32,025 bases of DNA from UBA1388 sp964555515. Lineage in GTDB: Bacteria > Patescibacteriota > Microgenomatia > UBA1400 > PJMF01. A program made the translations under genes and the position numbers. The DNA lies in NCBI GenBank assembly GCA_964555515.1, contig CAZKSJ010000007.1:1-32025 (forward strand). The letters are read 5' to 3'. Of the stretch, positions 6,990-14,782 are shown one piece after another; the first letter of the stretch is position 1; every line of letters starts with the position of its first letter. The notes beneath the pieces were generated by a model. That model did no database searches and was not told the DNA's origin. It saw only the letters and a program-made list of their open reading frames with translations.

Positions 6990-8744
6990 TTATCTCAGCT
7001 GCAGGAGCAGATCTTGGTCGTGCTCCATGGTGAAAGATTTATCAGGAGTATTTATCTGGTATGAAGTATTGGGGATTCCAGCCTGTTTGGGTATAAGAAC
7101 GATGGGCGGGGCAAATCCATCTAGTGTAGAGAAAGAAATACTTAAGGTAGTTTGGTTTCCTGCGGTGGTGGCCACTAAAACACCTACCTCTCGCAACTCC
7201 GTATCGTCACTACTGACAATCAGGTTGTCATCCCACTTAGTGACAACCTGATCATCAATCAAGATAGCCTCAACTTGATATGTTGGATCTACATAAAACC
7301 GATGGTAATTAACGTAGCCGTTTTGGTTATCCTTGGTCGTCAAGGCAGCAATTTGGTCATCTGTGACTAAAGTGCCAAGAGTAGAAAGGCCAATTTGGGG
7401 AGCTGCATTTGAAAAAGTGGTCGTGATTTGCAGGTGATTGGCTGTAAACTCAAGTGTGCTCGTCCGCTCAATGTGAGCGTTGACCTTGTTGATACCCACG
7501 TTGGACTCCACCTGCATGATGATCCGGGGTTGACAGCCACAATCTTTTAAGACAGTTTCGGAAACTAGTGGCGTTTGACCTAGTGTCCCACTAATCTGGG
7601 CTGAGGCAATTTTTGCCTGCATATTGGGTTGGGTAGCGTAGATTTGAATATTTTTATTGTTGAGTGAGACCAAGAGCAGCGAAACAACCCGAAATTTATC
7701 TTCTTTTGACAACTGACTAAGTTTTTGGATCAACATGCTTTGACTATGATTAAGGATGTTCTTTTTTTGTTGACTACCTGGAAAAAAACTATCTCGCTTT
7801 GACCTTAACAGTTGGTGGATGTTAGTACTGGTTAACTCAACTTGGTTGTCTGGCAACCAGACAGGGCCGGTGACTTCGAGGAGATTGGCCACCAGCGGTA
7901 GGTTGATAGCGATCACGCCAGAAATATCTTGCCGATTGCCAAAGGCAAAAAACTGCAGCATGGTTTGAGCCGATTTTGGGAAATCTGGCCACCAATTGGC
8001 GTCTGGCAAGCGGAGACCATGATTGCCGCTGGTATATTCTCTGATCCCTGGTGGAGCGGTAATGTAACCCTTGAATTGGCCATCGGCGTCATAAATGTCC
8101 TCAATTGTTAAATCTGCGAATCTTCCATTACTAAACTGCAGTAAGGCATATGATCCCACAAAGCCACCCGTCGCTCTAATTTCGTCGCTATTTTGAAGAA
8201 GAATGACCCAAGTTTGATCAGGATCCTGTTCAAGACCAGTTGTGAGAGCAGTTAAGACTGGTAAGATTTGTGCAGCAGTTTGGAGTTTAGTCAAGAATTC
8301 TGGGTTGATGTAGCGCTTAGTTAACCAAGTGCGTGGGTATAATTGATTAAATTGGTGCAGGTGATTCTGCAACGCTTCTAAATTGACTACTGCGGAGGAA
8401 ATTTTGGGTGAAGATGGATCGCTCGCTGAACCGGTGAGCTGAGCCGTCAATTGTTCACCTAAAACTGTGAGCTGGATTACATTATCTAGAATGGCTAAAG
8501 CGTGATGCCAGCTTTCCAAATCAGGGGAGAGGTTGATGCTACCTAAATTGACCAGGTTGAGGATGGGTTGTGCGAGGTTGACATAAACTGTTGCTTGCTT
8601 TGTTTTTCCTTGGGAAAAAGTAACCAGAGCTTGATTGGTGAAAAAGCCGGCCAGCATGAGAAGACCAATTAATACTAAACCAAATCCCAAACATAACATG
8701 GAAATAGCTTTAAGTTTGGGACGTTGCTGGGGTACGAGCGACAT
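6990..8744 (-). CDS. DUF4012-family membrane-anchored protein
   Basis: 584 residues from the ATG at 8744. One membrane segment lies near the N-terminus (roughly residues 16-37, GFGLVLIGLLMLAGFF), followed by a helical stretch and then the conserved core of the family: WVILLQNSDEIRATGGFVGSY, a DIYDADGQF stretch, and LPDANWWPDFPKSAQTMLQFF, resembling the phosphotransferase-like LytR-CpsA-Psr neighbourhood in layout although no catalytic function is established. The rest is beta-rich and extracellular. DUF4012 proteins are common in CPR and actinobacterial envelopes. The frame continues to a TTG at 8762, but the ATG is preferred because a -10 box ends exactly 6 nt before it. Its end is 26 nt from prfB. 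Confidence 0.85.
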   Translation of the reverse strand: MSLVPQQRPKLKAISMLCLGFGLVLIGLLMLAGFFTNQALVTFSQGKTKQATVYVNLAQPILNLVNLGSINLSPDLESWHHALAILDNVIQLTVLGEQLTAQLTGSASDPSSPKISSAVVNLEALQNHLHQFNQLYPRTWLTKRYINPEFLTKLQTAAQILPVLTALTTGLEQDPDQTWVILLQNSDEIRATGGFVGSYALLQFSNGRFADLTIEDIYDADGQFKGYITAPPGIREYTSGNHGLRLPDANWWPDFPKSAQTMLQFFAFGNRQDISGVIAINLPLVANLLEVTGPVWLPDNQVELTSTNIHQLLRSKRDSFFPGSQQKKNILNHSQSMLIQKLSQLSKEDKFRVVSLLLVSLNNKNIQIYATQPNMQAKIASAQISGTLGQTPLVSETVLKDCGCQPRIIMQVESNVGINKVNAHIERTSTLEFTANHLQITTTFSNAAPQIGLSTLGTLVTDDQIAALTTKDNQNGYVNYHRFYVDPTYQVEAILIDDQVVTKWDDNLIVSSDDTELREVGVLVATTAGNQTTLSISFSTLDGFAPPIVLIPKQAGIPNTSYQINTPDKSFTMEHDQDLLLQLR

Positions 8745-8745
8745 A

Positions 8746-8760
8746 GCGGTAATATACCGC
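8746..8760 (-). promoter_or_regulatory. Palindromic -10 element directly before the DUF4012 start
   Basis: GCGGTA-ATA-TACCGC is a perfect inverted repeat. On the minus strand it contains TATATT (8751-8756), whose expected start point is the A of the ATG at 8744, giving a leaderless message. The -35 region (TGGTAT, 17 nt upstream) is poor. The palindrome could also be an operator covering the -10. Confidence 0.45.
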
Positions 8761-8819
8761 AATCGGGGGATTGATACCAGGTTACACTCTAGTTGATGCT
8801 AGGCGCCAATGAATATGGT

Positions 8820-9578
8820 TTATTGATAGCTAATTGATTGGATGGTGTCGCCGATTGTCAGTGAGCTGACCACGTCCATGCCGGCGGTGACTTTGCCAAA
8901 AACCGCATGCTTGCCATCCAACCACTCGGTAGGACCAAAAGTGATGAAAAATTGACTGCCACCGGTGTTTGGTCCAGCATTTGCCATGGATACAATTCCA
9001 GCCGCATCGTGTTTGAGCGCAGGATCAAACTCATCGGCGATGGTATAGCCAGGGCCACCAGTACCCCATTCTGCCTGTAGTGCAGGATCTTTTGATTTAG
9101 GATCACCCACCTGAGCCATAAAATCCTCAATCACGCGATGAAAAACCACCCCATCATAAAAACCGTCTTTAGCTAATGTCAGAAAGTTGACGGTGGTTAG
9201 GGGAGCTTGGTCACGAAATAACTCAAAAGTTATGTCACCCTTATTAGTGTGGAGCGTCGCTTCTGTAGCGGCAACTGGCGTAAAATCCTGTAATGTTTTC
9301 ATAACTGGTCCTTTCTGAGCAGGTATGGGTTGAGTCTGGTTAGACTCGGTTTGTTCCCCGAGCACAAAGTTATTATTGGCACTGACTGATTCAGAGTTAA
9401 GCGAGTCGGAACTAGCCGAGTTGGGATCAAGACTATTGGGATCAGTCGTTTCCAGTAACATCTGGCCGTCTTCGATTTCAACTGAAGGAGCGTTTTTATC
9501 AACCGGCTTAGAGCAAGCGGCAAGCGTCAGCCCACTCCAGATTAAAATTAGGAAAATGGATAAATTTCGAAATGACAT
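8820..9578 (-). CDS. Cyclophilin-type peptidyl-prolyl isomerase, lipoprotein
   Basis: 252 residues. The signal peptide ends in the lipobox LAAC (Cys22), so the mature protein should be lipid-anchored outside the membrane. A Ser/Asn/Pro-rich linker (about 25-95) leads to a complete cyclophilin domain (about 105-250). Active-site residues are visible: FHR (R148), FMAQ (F153, Q156), GSQFFIT (207-213), W219 and H223 in EWLDGKHAVFG. Loops are short, as in bacterial PpiA/PpiB. Role: folding of exported proteins at X-Pro bonds. A TTGACT-16-TATACT promoter ends 7 nt before the ATG, so the mRNA is probably leaderless. Convergent with nothing; the DUF4012 gene follows after 75 nt with its own -10. Confidence 0.93.
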   Translation of the reverse strand: MSFRNLSIFLILIWSGLTLAACSKPVDKNAPSVEIEDGQMLLETTDPNSLDPNSASSDSLNSESVSANNNFVLGEQTESNQTQPIPAQKGPVMKTLQDFTPVAATEATLHTNKGDITFELFRDQAPLTTVNFLTLAKDGFYDGVVFHRVIEDFMAQVGDPKSKDPALQAEWGTGGPGYTIADEFDPALKHDAAGIVSMANAGPNTGGSQFFITFGPTEWLDGKHAVFGKVTAGMDVVSSLTIGDTIQSISYQ

Positions 9579-9585
9579 AGGGGTC

Positions 9586-9613
9586 AGTATATGAGAATTT
9601 GCAAGAGAGTCAA
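9586..9613 (-). promoter_or_regulatory. Promoter giving a leaderless cyclophilin mRNA
   Basis: Minus strand: TTGACT (9608-9613), 16 nt, TATACT (9586-9591), then GACCCCT and the ATG at 9578. The expected start point is at or one base before the ATG. No Shine-Dalgarno is possible. Confidence 0.65.
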
Positions 9614-9681
9614 GAATCTAAAAAGTAACAGCTAAAATGAGCTGGAGATTGTTGGGGTTGATGCCAAGTTGAAAAAACAAA

Positions 9682-11115
9682 TTATTTGGTTTCCAACAAC
9701 AAACTGGGAGACGTCTTTCTACGAACTTGGTGAGTCCAGATGTACTCCAGAAATATTGCCGGGGGGTCTTCAAGAAAAAACTGTTGAAATTCTTGGTAAA
9801 TTTCTGTCCGATTCTGCTGGTCAATTTCTTGTCGGCCTTTTTCTAATAGATTGTCAATTCGCGTATTTTTATAACCAGTGAAGTTGGTGCTTTGATCTGA
9901 ATGCCAAATGGAATACTGATCTGGATCTGGCGGAATTTCTTGTCCTACTAATAATAGTTGGAAGTTGTTTAAGTCTGGAAAGTTGCTCACCCGAATATTG
10001 ATCTCAATTTTCACATTTTCACACAGCACTTTCTCAGTCACATCGGCGTCGTTCTGACAATCTGCTGCCACTTTTTGACCAAATTCCTCCCACTGTTTCT
10101 TAATTTCCTCTGCCTTGTCCGCAAAGAGCGTGGTAGTTGTCAGCTCAAATTTGAGGGGTTCGCGGGGTAGCTCATCGCGCAGTCTTTCTGAGCCTCGTTC
10201 CCAGTCGAGATTGTAGGTTTTTCCTCCTGGCAAATACGCCCATGAATTGGGACTAATCGGTCCAATCGCTCTTTCCTCTCCCTCCTTTTTGACTAACGCA
10301 TAAGACAGAGCTTGACGAACATTTCTCACTAATAGCGGGTGTCTGGTGTTAAAAAAAACTGCCAAATATCTACTTTTATCGAGTGATGATTCGACGGTGG
10401 TAGTGGGCCACTCGAAAATATCGTGTTTGCGGACTAAATCTGGAATAATGTCTACTTCTCCTCTTTTGAAGGCTGTCACGGCGTCATCCTCTGTCAAGAA
10501 AAAGCGATAAATGAAGCGTTCGCCCTTGCCCTCAACGATTAATTCAGACAAACGGTTGCCTTTTTTGGTGTAGTCCACGATTGAGTACTCACCAATCCCA
10601 ATCAAGGTTGGCTTGGATAAAAAGAAGGGTTGATCGGTGTTGGCTTCCCTGAAAATTGGCTGAGAGACATTGGTCGGAAATGGTGAAAAGGGAGTAGGGA
10701 GTTTAAAGACGATGTCATTGGGGTTAAGGATGGTCTCAACTTCTGGAAAAGAGTAATGAATGTCGTTTGGCGTGAGCGGCTGGCCGTCTTGCCAGACAAG
10801 TCCTTCCTTGAGCAGAAATCGATAAGTGGTGTTGTCTTGTTCAACGCTCCATCTCTCAGCAAGAGCCGGACTAACCGAACCATCTTCAGTAATTTGGGTT
10901 AAACCAGCGCTCAATTGATGGGTGATGAGATTGGGTAGGGAAGGTAAATCAAATTCTCCAATCACCCCAATATAATGTCTGTTTCTGATTTCTACTAAAT
11001 TTGCCAAACTGGGGATGAAAAACCAAAAAATTAGTAATCCGATTAAAAGTGAACCAAAGACAATTAGTCCGTGTTTATGAAGATAGGCGGTAAGGTACCA
11101 ATAAAATTTACGCAT
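9682..11115 (-). CDS. Membrane-anchored extracellular solute-binding protein, family 5 (peptide/nickel type)
   Basis: 477 residues from the ATG at 11115; the frame is open back to a TTG at 11166 but the ATG fits a -10 box at 11143-11148. Membrane segment at about 16-36 with no lipobox Cys, so it is held by an uncleaved anchor. The family-5 SBP fold follows: GLTQITEDGSVSPALAERW and the FLLKEGLVWQDGQPLTPNDI block are hallmarks of OppA/DppA-type proteins, and the C-terminal half shows the usual EEIKKQWEEFGQ and DPDQYSIWHSDQS motifs. It would bind peptides or similar ligands outside the cell. No permease or ATPase genes of an importer lie in the window, so it is an orphan here. secG follows upstream by 66 nt; the two may be cotranscribed. 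Confidence 0.88.
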   Translation of the reverse strand: MRKFYWYLTAYLHKHGLIVFGSLLIGLLIFWFFIPSLANLVEIRNRHYIGVIGEFDLPSLPNLITHQLSAGLTQITEDGSVSPALAERWSVEQDNTTYRFLLKEGLVWQDGQPLTPNDIHYSFPEVETILNPNDIVFKLPTPFSPFPTNVSQPIFREANTDQPFFLSKPTLIGIGEYSIVDYTKKGNRLSELIVEGKGERFIYRFFLTEDDAVTAFKRGEVDIIPDLVRKHDIFEWPTTTVESSLDKSRYLAVFFNTRHPLLVRNVRQALSYALVKKEGEERAIGPISPNSWAYLPGGKTYNLDWERGSERLRDELPREPLKFELTTTTLFADKAEEIKKQWEEFGQKVAADCQNDADVTEKVLCENVKIEINIRVSNFPDLNNFQLLLVGQEIPPDPDQYSIWHSDQSTNFTGYKNTRIDNLLEKGRQEIDQQNRTEIYQEFQQFFLEDPPAIFLEYIWTHQVRRKTSPSLLLETK

Positions 11116-11142
11116 GATGCCTGTTTGCAAAGTACAAGACCC

Positions 11143-11148
11143 ATTATA
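11143..11148 (-). promoter_or_regulatory. -10 box before the solute-binding protein
   Basis: Perfect TATAAT on the minus strand, with an expected start about 20 nt before the ATG at 11115. No good -35 box is present at 16-18 nt, so this is a moderate candidate. Confidence 0.35.
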
Positions 11149-11181
11149 TCGCTGCCGCTGAAACAAAAAACCACCAACAAA

Positions 11182-11406
11182 CTAGATTTGAAAAATTAAG
11201 AGGGAAATTGACGAAATAGTAAACAACACCGCACAAACAATAGTCAAGTAAAAAATGACTTTTTCCAATCCCCTCCGGGTATGGTATGTTTCGCCACCAC
11301 CACCCCAAGCCGCACCCAAGCCTGAGCCTTGTGACTGCAGCAACACTAGCGAAATCAAGAAAACACTCAGTATGATTTGAACGATGATTAAAACTTGCAT
11401 CAACAT
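11182..11406 (-). CDS. secG: Preprotein translocase subunit SecG
   Basis: 74 residues, the normal size. Two membrane helices (about 5-22 and 50-72) are joined by a Gly-rich cytoplasmic loop LLQSQGSGLGAAWGGGGE, the signature region of SecG. It is the auxiliary subunit of the SecYEG channel and helps SecA-driven export. Start: ATG at 11406, with an alternative in-frame ATG two codons later (MQVLII). No Shine-Dalgarno is visible; TAGAAT boxes end 9 and 16 nt before the start, so a very short or absent leader is possible. It lies between rny and the solute-binding protein, all on the minus strand. Confidence 0.93.
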   Translation of the reverse strand: MLMQVLIIVQIILSVFLISLVLLQSQGSGLGAAWGGGGETYHTRRGLEKVIFYLTIVCAVLFTISSISLLIFQI

Positions 11407-11436
11407 ATGATTTGTATTCTATATTCTACATGACTA

Positions 11437-11535
11437 GTAAAGCTCAAGCCATCTTGACCTTTGGCGGCGTGCCTCCGCCCAACTCAATGATTACAAAATA
11501 ATTCTTTACCGCTGTTACTTGGCTGTTCTGCCAAG
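11437..11535. repeat. Three short stem-loops in the secG-rny gap
   Basis: Between rny (upstream) and secG there are three inverted repeats: AAAGCTCAAG/CTTGACCTTT with one mismatch (about 11440-11462), GGCGG/CCGCC (11463-11467/11475-11479) and CTTGGC/GCCAAG (11518-11523/11530-11535). None is followed by a clean T-run in the transcribed direction. They may attenuate or stabilise the 3' end of the rny message. Confidence 0.35.
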
Positions 11536-11585
11536 CAGATTTCTCGACCGCACATAAATCTTACCACTTACTTCGTCGCCAAAAA

Positions 11586-13202
11586 CTACTTGGCAACTTC
11601 TTGGGCACGAGTTTCTCTAATCACCGTCACAGTGACGGTGCCGGGATAAGTTAATTTGTTTTTAATTTCGTCTCTAATTTGCGTGCTGAGTACCATCACG
11701 TCATCATCCTTGGATTGCTCTGGATTAAGGATGACGCGAACTTCGCGTCCGGCCTGAATGGCGTAGGCTTGCTTGACAGCACTGTGTTTGGTAGCAATTT
11801 CTTCCAATTGTTGCAGCCGCTTGACATACTCATCATAATTTTCATAGCGGGCACCTGGTCTAGCGCCAGAAATGGCATCGGCAATATAGACCACCATTTG
11901 CTCTGGGCCAGAGAATGGTTCGTCCTCATGGTGTTGGGCGATGGAGTCGATGACTCCCTGCGTGAGATTGAATCGTTTGGCGATCTTCACACCCAGCTCA
12001 ACGTGACTGCCTTCTTCTTCGTCAGAAACCTTGCCAATGTCGTGCAGTAGGCAGCCAAGCTTAACTGTGTTGACATCAAGGCCTAATTCACTGGCTAACT
12101 TGATACCAATTTTGGTTTCTTCCAAAGTGTGAGCGATCAGATTCTGGCCATAAGAGAAGCGGTACTTAAACTTACCGATGAGTTTCATGAGATCAAGGGG
12201 CAAGTTGTAAATACCAAGGTCATGGCAAAGTTTTTTACCGGCTTCAAAGGTAGTTTTATCGATCTCGGCTTGCACTTTGTGGACAACTTCCTCTACTCTA
12301 GTGGGTTGAATCCGGCCATCTTTAATCAACCGTTCGAGGGAAATGCGTGCCACCTCGCGACGTACCGGATCAAATGAGGATAAACGCACTTCGGTGGGGG
12401 ACATGTCTAGGTCAACATCTACACCGGTGGCGCGCTCAAAAGCATTAATATTTCTGCCATTCTTGCCAATGATCTTGCCCTTAGCATCTTCTGAAGGCAG
12501 ATTGACCACTGACACGGTGTATTCAGGCACATAATCTGTCGCGCCATGCAGCATGGAATCGATTAAAATTTCTTTGACCCTTTCATCTGCCTCAGCTGCA
12601 GCTTCTTCTGCTTTTTGGCGCACTAACAGTGCTTTATCTTTGGTTAGTTTCTTCTCTAAAGTGTTGAGGATTTGGGCTTGTGCTTCATCTTTCGTCAAGC
12701 CTGATGTTTCTTCAAGTTGTTTAAGTAGTTTTTCTCTTGTCGTCTCAACTTCTTTTTTGATTTTTTGAATTTCTTGCCGATCATGTTCAAGCTCTTCTTC
12801 ACGCTGATCCATTTGGCTAAGCCTTTGATCGAGTCGATCTAACTTTTGTTCAAGTTTTCTTTGCTGCGTATCTAGTTGGCGAGCCATTTCTTTAGTTTCT
12901 TGCTCCGCCTTGCTACGGAGTGACAATGCCTCAGATTTGGCTTCCACCACTATTTCCCGAGCTTTTGCTTCCGCTTCACGCACAATGTCTTGGTTAGAGA
13001 TCATGGCGGGAGTTATTTGCGGCTTTTGTGTCACCTGAACCTGCTGCTGTGGTCTGGCATGACGAGGTCTTCGTCTGCGGCGAGTTTTGTCTCGTTTAAA
13101 TGGTGGTTTAAGTTGGTTGGGGGTCTGAGCGGATGGTTGCTCACGTTTGCTCACATCTGCCTCAGCCCCAAATAGGGTTGATAAATTATTGAAAAATGTC
13201 AT
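11586..13202 (-). CDS. rny: Ribonuclease Y lacking the usual N-terminal membrane anchor
   Basis: 538 residues. Long charged coiled coil (about 70-215), KH RNA-binding domain with GKIIGKNGRN (242-251), then the HD domain with CLLHDIGK (H387, D388), H400, QHHEDE (424-429) and D442 of ADAISGARPGARYE. This is the endoribonuclease that starts mRNA decay in many bacteria. RNase Y normally begins with a membrane helix. Here residues 1-70 contain none; instead there is a polar stretch with a run of basic residues (RRRRRPRHARP, about 41-51). The frame offers no upstream hydrophobic extension. The enzyme may be cytoplasmic or bind RNA or membrane surface through the basic patch. An AAGGAG site lies 6 nt before the ATG, so this gene is led by a normal ribosome site. 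Confidence 0.95.
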   Translation of the reverse strand: MTFFNNLSTLFGAEADVSKREQPSAQTPNQLKPPFKRDKTRRRRRPRHARPQQQVQVTQKPQITPAMISNQDIVREAEAKAREIVVEAKSEALSLRSKAEQETKEMARQLDTQQRKLEQKLDRLDQRLSQMDQREEELEHDRQEIQKIKKEVETTREKLLKQLEETSGLTKDEAQAQILNTLEKKLTKDKALLVRQKAEEAAAEADERVKEILIDSMLHGATDYVPEYTVSVVNLPSEDAKGKIIGKNGRNINAFERATGVDVDLDMSPTEVRLSSFDPVRREVARISLERLIKDGRIQPTRVEEVVHKVQAEIDKTTFEAGKKLCHDLGIYNLPLDLMKLIGKFKYRFSYGQNLIAHTLEETKIGIKLASELGLDVNTVKLGCLLHDIGKVSDEEEGSHVELGVKIAKRFNLTQGVIDSIAQHHEDEPFSGPEQMVVYIADAISGARPGARYENYDEYVKRLQQLEEIATKHSAVKQAYAIQAGREVRVILNPEQSKDDDVMVLSTQIRDEIKNKLTYPGTVTVTVIRETRAQEVAK

Positions 13203-13517
13203 AACTGCTCCTTATTTGTCTTGTTGAACTATTTTTGATTTAAATCTCAATAGCAAAACAACACTGCAATAGCGTGCTCAACAATGACAAGAGGGGGTAG
13301 TGAAAATCAACAGGTAAAACCTATGATGGTTTTACTTGTTTATATGCAGGTTTGGTTTTAACTCCAACCAAGCCCGATCCCGGTAGTCGGGGTAAGTAAT
13401 CTACTAGATACATACTTACGATTAATAGTCACTACTATTTCTATATATTATTATTTACTTAAATTCTTGTCTCTTTGCTAGAGCACCCGCTCATTGTACT
13501 CTCAGAGCCATCAAAAA
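13203..13517. other. Highly structured rny-recA intergenic region
   Basis: 315 bp with no open frame of note. Six consecutive inverted repeats occupy 13309-13492; they are listed as the candidate RNA. The part next to rny (13203-13300) holds its ribosome site and AT-rich sequence without a clear promoter. The part near recA (13440-13480) is very AT-rich. Confidence 0.6.
13309..13492 (+). ncRNA. Candidate structured RNA, six stem-loops (strand unsure)
   Basis: Stem 1: 13309-13321/13328-13340, 13 bp, 6-nt loop. Stem 2: 13349-13357/13366-13374, 9 bp. Stem 3: CCCGA/TCGGG, 13373-13377/13387-13391, overlapping stem 2 by two bases so the two compete. Stem 4: GTAAGTA/TACTTAC, 13392-13398/13413-13419, with an inner ATCT/AGAT. 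Stem 5: AATAGT/ACTATT, 13424-13429/13434-13439, followed by a T-rich tail on the plus strand. Stem 6: GAGC/GCTC, 13481-13484/13489-13492. Stems 1 and 2 each hold one imperfect pair that is a G-U wobble in plus-strand RNA but an A-C mismatch in minus-strand RNA, which favours plus-strand transcription, opposite to both neighbours. No convincing plus promoter was found. It does not look like tmRNA, 6S, SRP or RNase P RNA. Alternatively it is the recA 3' end plus the rny leader. Confidence 0.35.
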
Positions 13518-14552
13518 TCAATTAGATTCTTGCACTTTTTTCCAGATCTCCCTCTGGTATTTGTCCAGTTCAGTAGGATGTTCTTCAAAATAGGCTTTCG
13601 TTGCTTCCCGGCCTTGAGCGATCACTTGACCATCAGCCTTGTAAAAACTGCCGCTTCTTTCGATGACACCAAAAGTCACTCCTAAATCAACTACGTCGCC
13701 ACTCAAGGAAATACCATTGTCATCCATGTCAAACTCAGCCGTCCTGAAGGGTGGCGCAACTTTGTTTTTCTTAACTCTCACACGGTGTCTGCTGCCTACA
13801 ATTTTTTCTCCTTCTTGGATGTTGCCAATTTTGCGAATATCAAGTCTTTGGGTGGCATAAAACTTGAGTGCTTGACCGCCGGTAGTGGTTTCTGGATTGC
13901 CAAACATCACGCCAATTTTCATGCGGATTTGGTTGGTGAAAATCACCAGCGTTTTGGTTTTGTTAATCGCCGCGGTGAGTTTGCGCATCGCTTGCGACAT
14001 TAACCGCGCCTGGACGCCCATCTGAGAATCACCCATCTCACCCTCTATTTCTGATTTAGGTACCAACGCAGCAACCGAATCAATGACTAGGATTTCAACT
14101 CCACCGCTGCGGATCAAGGTCTCGGCAATCTCTAAAGCTTGTTCACCGTAATCTGGTTGGGAAATTAGCAAGTTCTCCAAATTGATGCCAATTTTTTCAG
14201 CCCGAGATGGATCCAAAGCATGTTCGACGTCAATAAACGCCGCGACACCGCCGTGTTTTTGAACATCAGCGATCGCATGCAGGCAAAGAGTTGTTTTACC
14301 TGAAGCCTCTGGGCCATATATCTCGACAATCCTGCCTTTGGGGTAACCCCCCACACCCAGAGCTAAATCAAGCGATAGTGAGCCAGATTTGACTACAGGA
14401 ATTTTCTCCGTATTACGCAGTGATTCACCGAGCTTCATGATGGAGCCCTTGCCAAACTCTTTTTCAATCTGCTGCATGGCAATATCAACTGCTTTCAGCC
14501 TGCCATCCTCGACTGGGGTCTCTTTTTTCTTGGGAGTTGGTTGTTTAGACAT
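13518..14552 (-). CDS. recA: Recombinase RecA
   Basis: 344 residues, full length. Walker A GPEASGKT (80-87), Walker B region ILVIDSVAALVPKSEIEGE, the DNA-binding loop with MSQAMRKLTAAINKT, and loop 2 MFGNPETTTGGQALKFY are all present. The C-terminal domain is short and lacks the very acidic tail seen in enterobacteria. It catalyses homologous strand exchange and, in organisms with LexA, triggers the SOS response; no LexA-type operator was found in its upstream region. The ATG at 14552 has an AAAGGA ribosome site 8 nt upstream and a promoter at 14643-14672. No intein and no frameshift. Confidence 0.97.
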   Translation of the reverse strand: MSKQPTPKKKETPVEDGRLKAVDIAMQQIEKEFGKGSIMKLGESLRNTEKIPVVKSGSLSLDLALGVGGYPKGRIVEIYGPEASGKTTLCLHAIADVQKHGGVAAFIDVEHALDPSRAEKIGINLENLLISQPDYGEQALEIAETLIRSGGVEILVIDSVAALVPKSEIEGEMGDSQMGVQARLMSQAMRKLTAAINKTKTLVIFTNQIRMKIGVMFGNPETTTGGQALKFYATQRLDIRKIGNIQEGEKIVGSRHRVRVKKNKVAPPFRTAEFDMDDNGISLSGDVVDLGVTFGVIERSGSFYKADGQVIAQGREATKAYFEEHPTELDKYQREIWKKVQESN

Positions 14553-14642
14553 TTAAGATCCTTTCTAGTTAAATAGTGCTATTTGTTTTGGGTTTTTTTA
14601 TGTTTGGTGATTAATGTATATTACAGTCTGAAGCTTTCGTAA

Positions 14643-14672
14643 AGTGTAGAATCTGCCAAATTGCTGTGTCAA
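14643..14672 (-). promoter_or_regulatory. recA promoter
   Basis: Minus strand: perfect TTGACA (14667-14672), 18 nt, TACACT (14643-14648). The start would be near 14636, leaving a leader of about 84 nt with the AAAGGA site. No SOS-box-like GAAC/GTTC pair is seen around it. Confidence 0.6.
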
Positions 14673-14782
14673 TTTCAGAAATTAGCTACTCCTAAATTGG
14701 TTGCAGTTGGGTTGTGTTCAATTCTGTCCAATCATCTGGCAAGCTGATAGAATGTTGGTATGCTACTTAGAATTAGACTGTT

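Noticed and set aside
9682..11115. Complete ABC peptide importer
   Set aside because: Only the solute-binding protein is present; FtsE is the sole ABC ATPase seen and belongs with FtsX.
11463..11479. GGCGG/CCGCC hairpin as terminator for rny or secG
   Set aside because: Only 5 bp and not followed by T residues on either strand.
13309..13340. Intrinsic terminator of recA
   Set aside because: The stem lies about 180 nt after the stop, pairs less well on the recA-coding strand (A-C mismatch) and has no uninterrupted T-run; kept as part of a structured region instead.
13349..13420. tRNA or tRNA-like gene in the rny-recA gap
   Set aside because: The 7-bp GTAAGTA/TACTTAC stem encloses too few bases and no T-loop consensus is present.
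14553..14782. SOS (LexA) operator upstream of recA
   Set aside because: No GAAC-N4-GTTC or CTG-N10-CAG pair of good quality at the promoter; only a short AAGCTT-centred near-palindrome.
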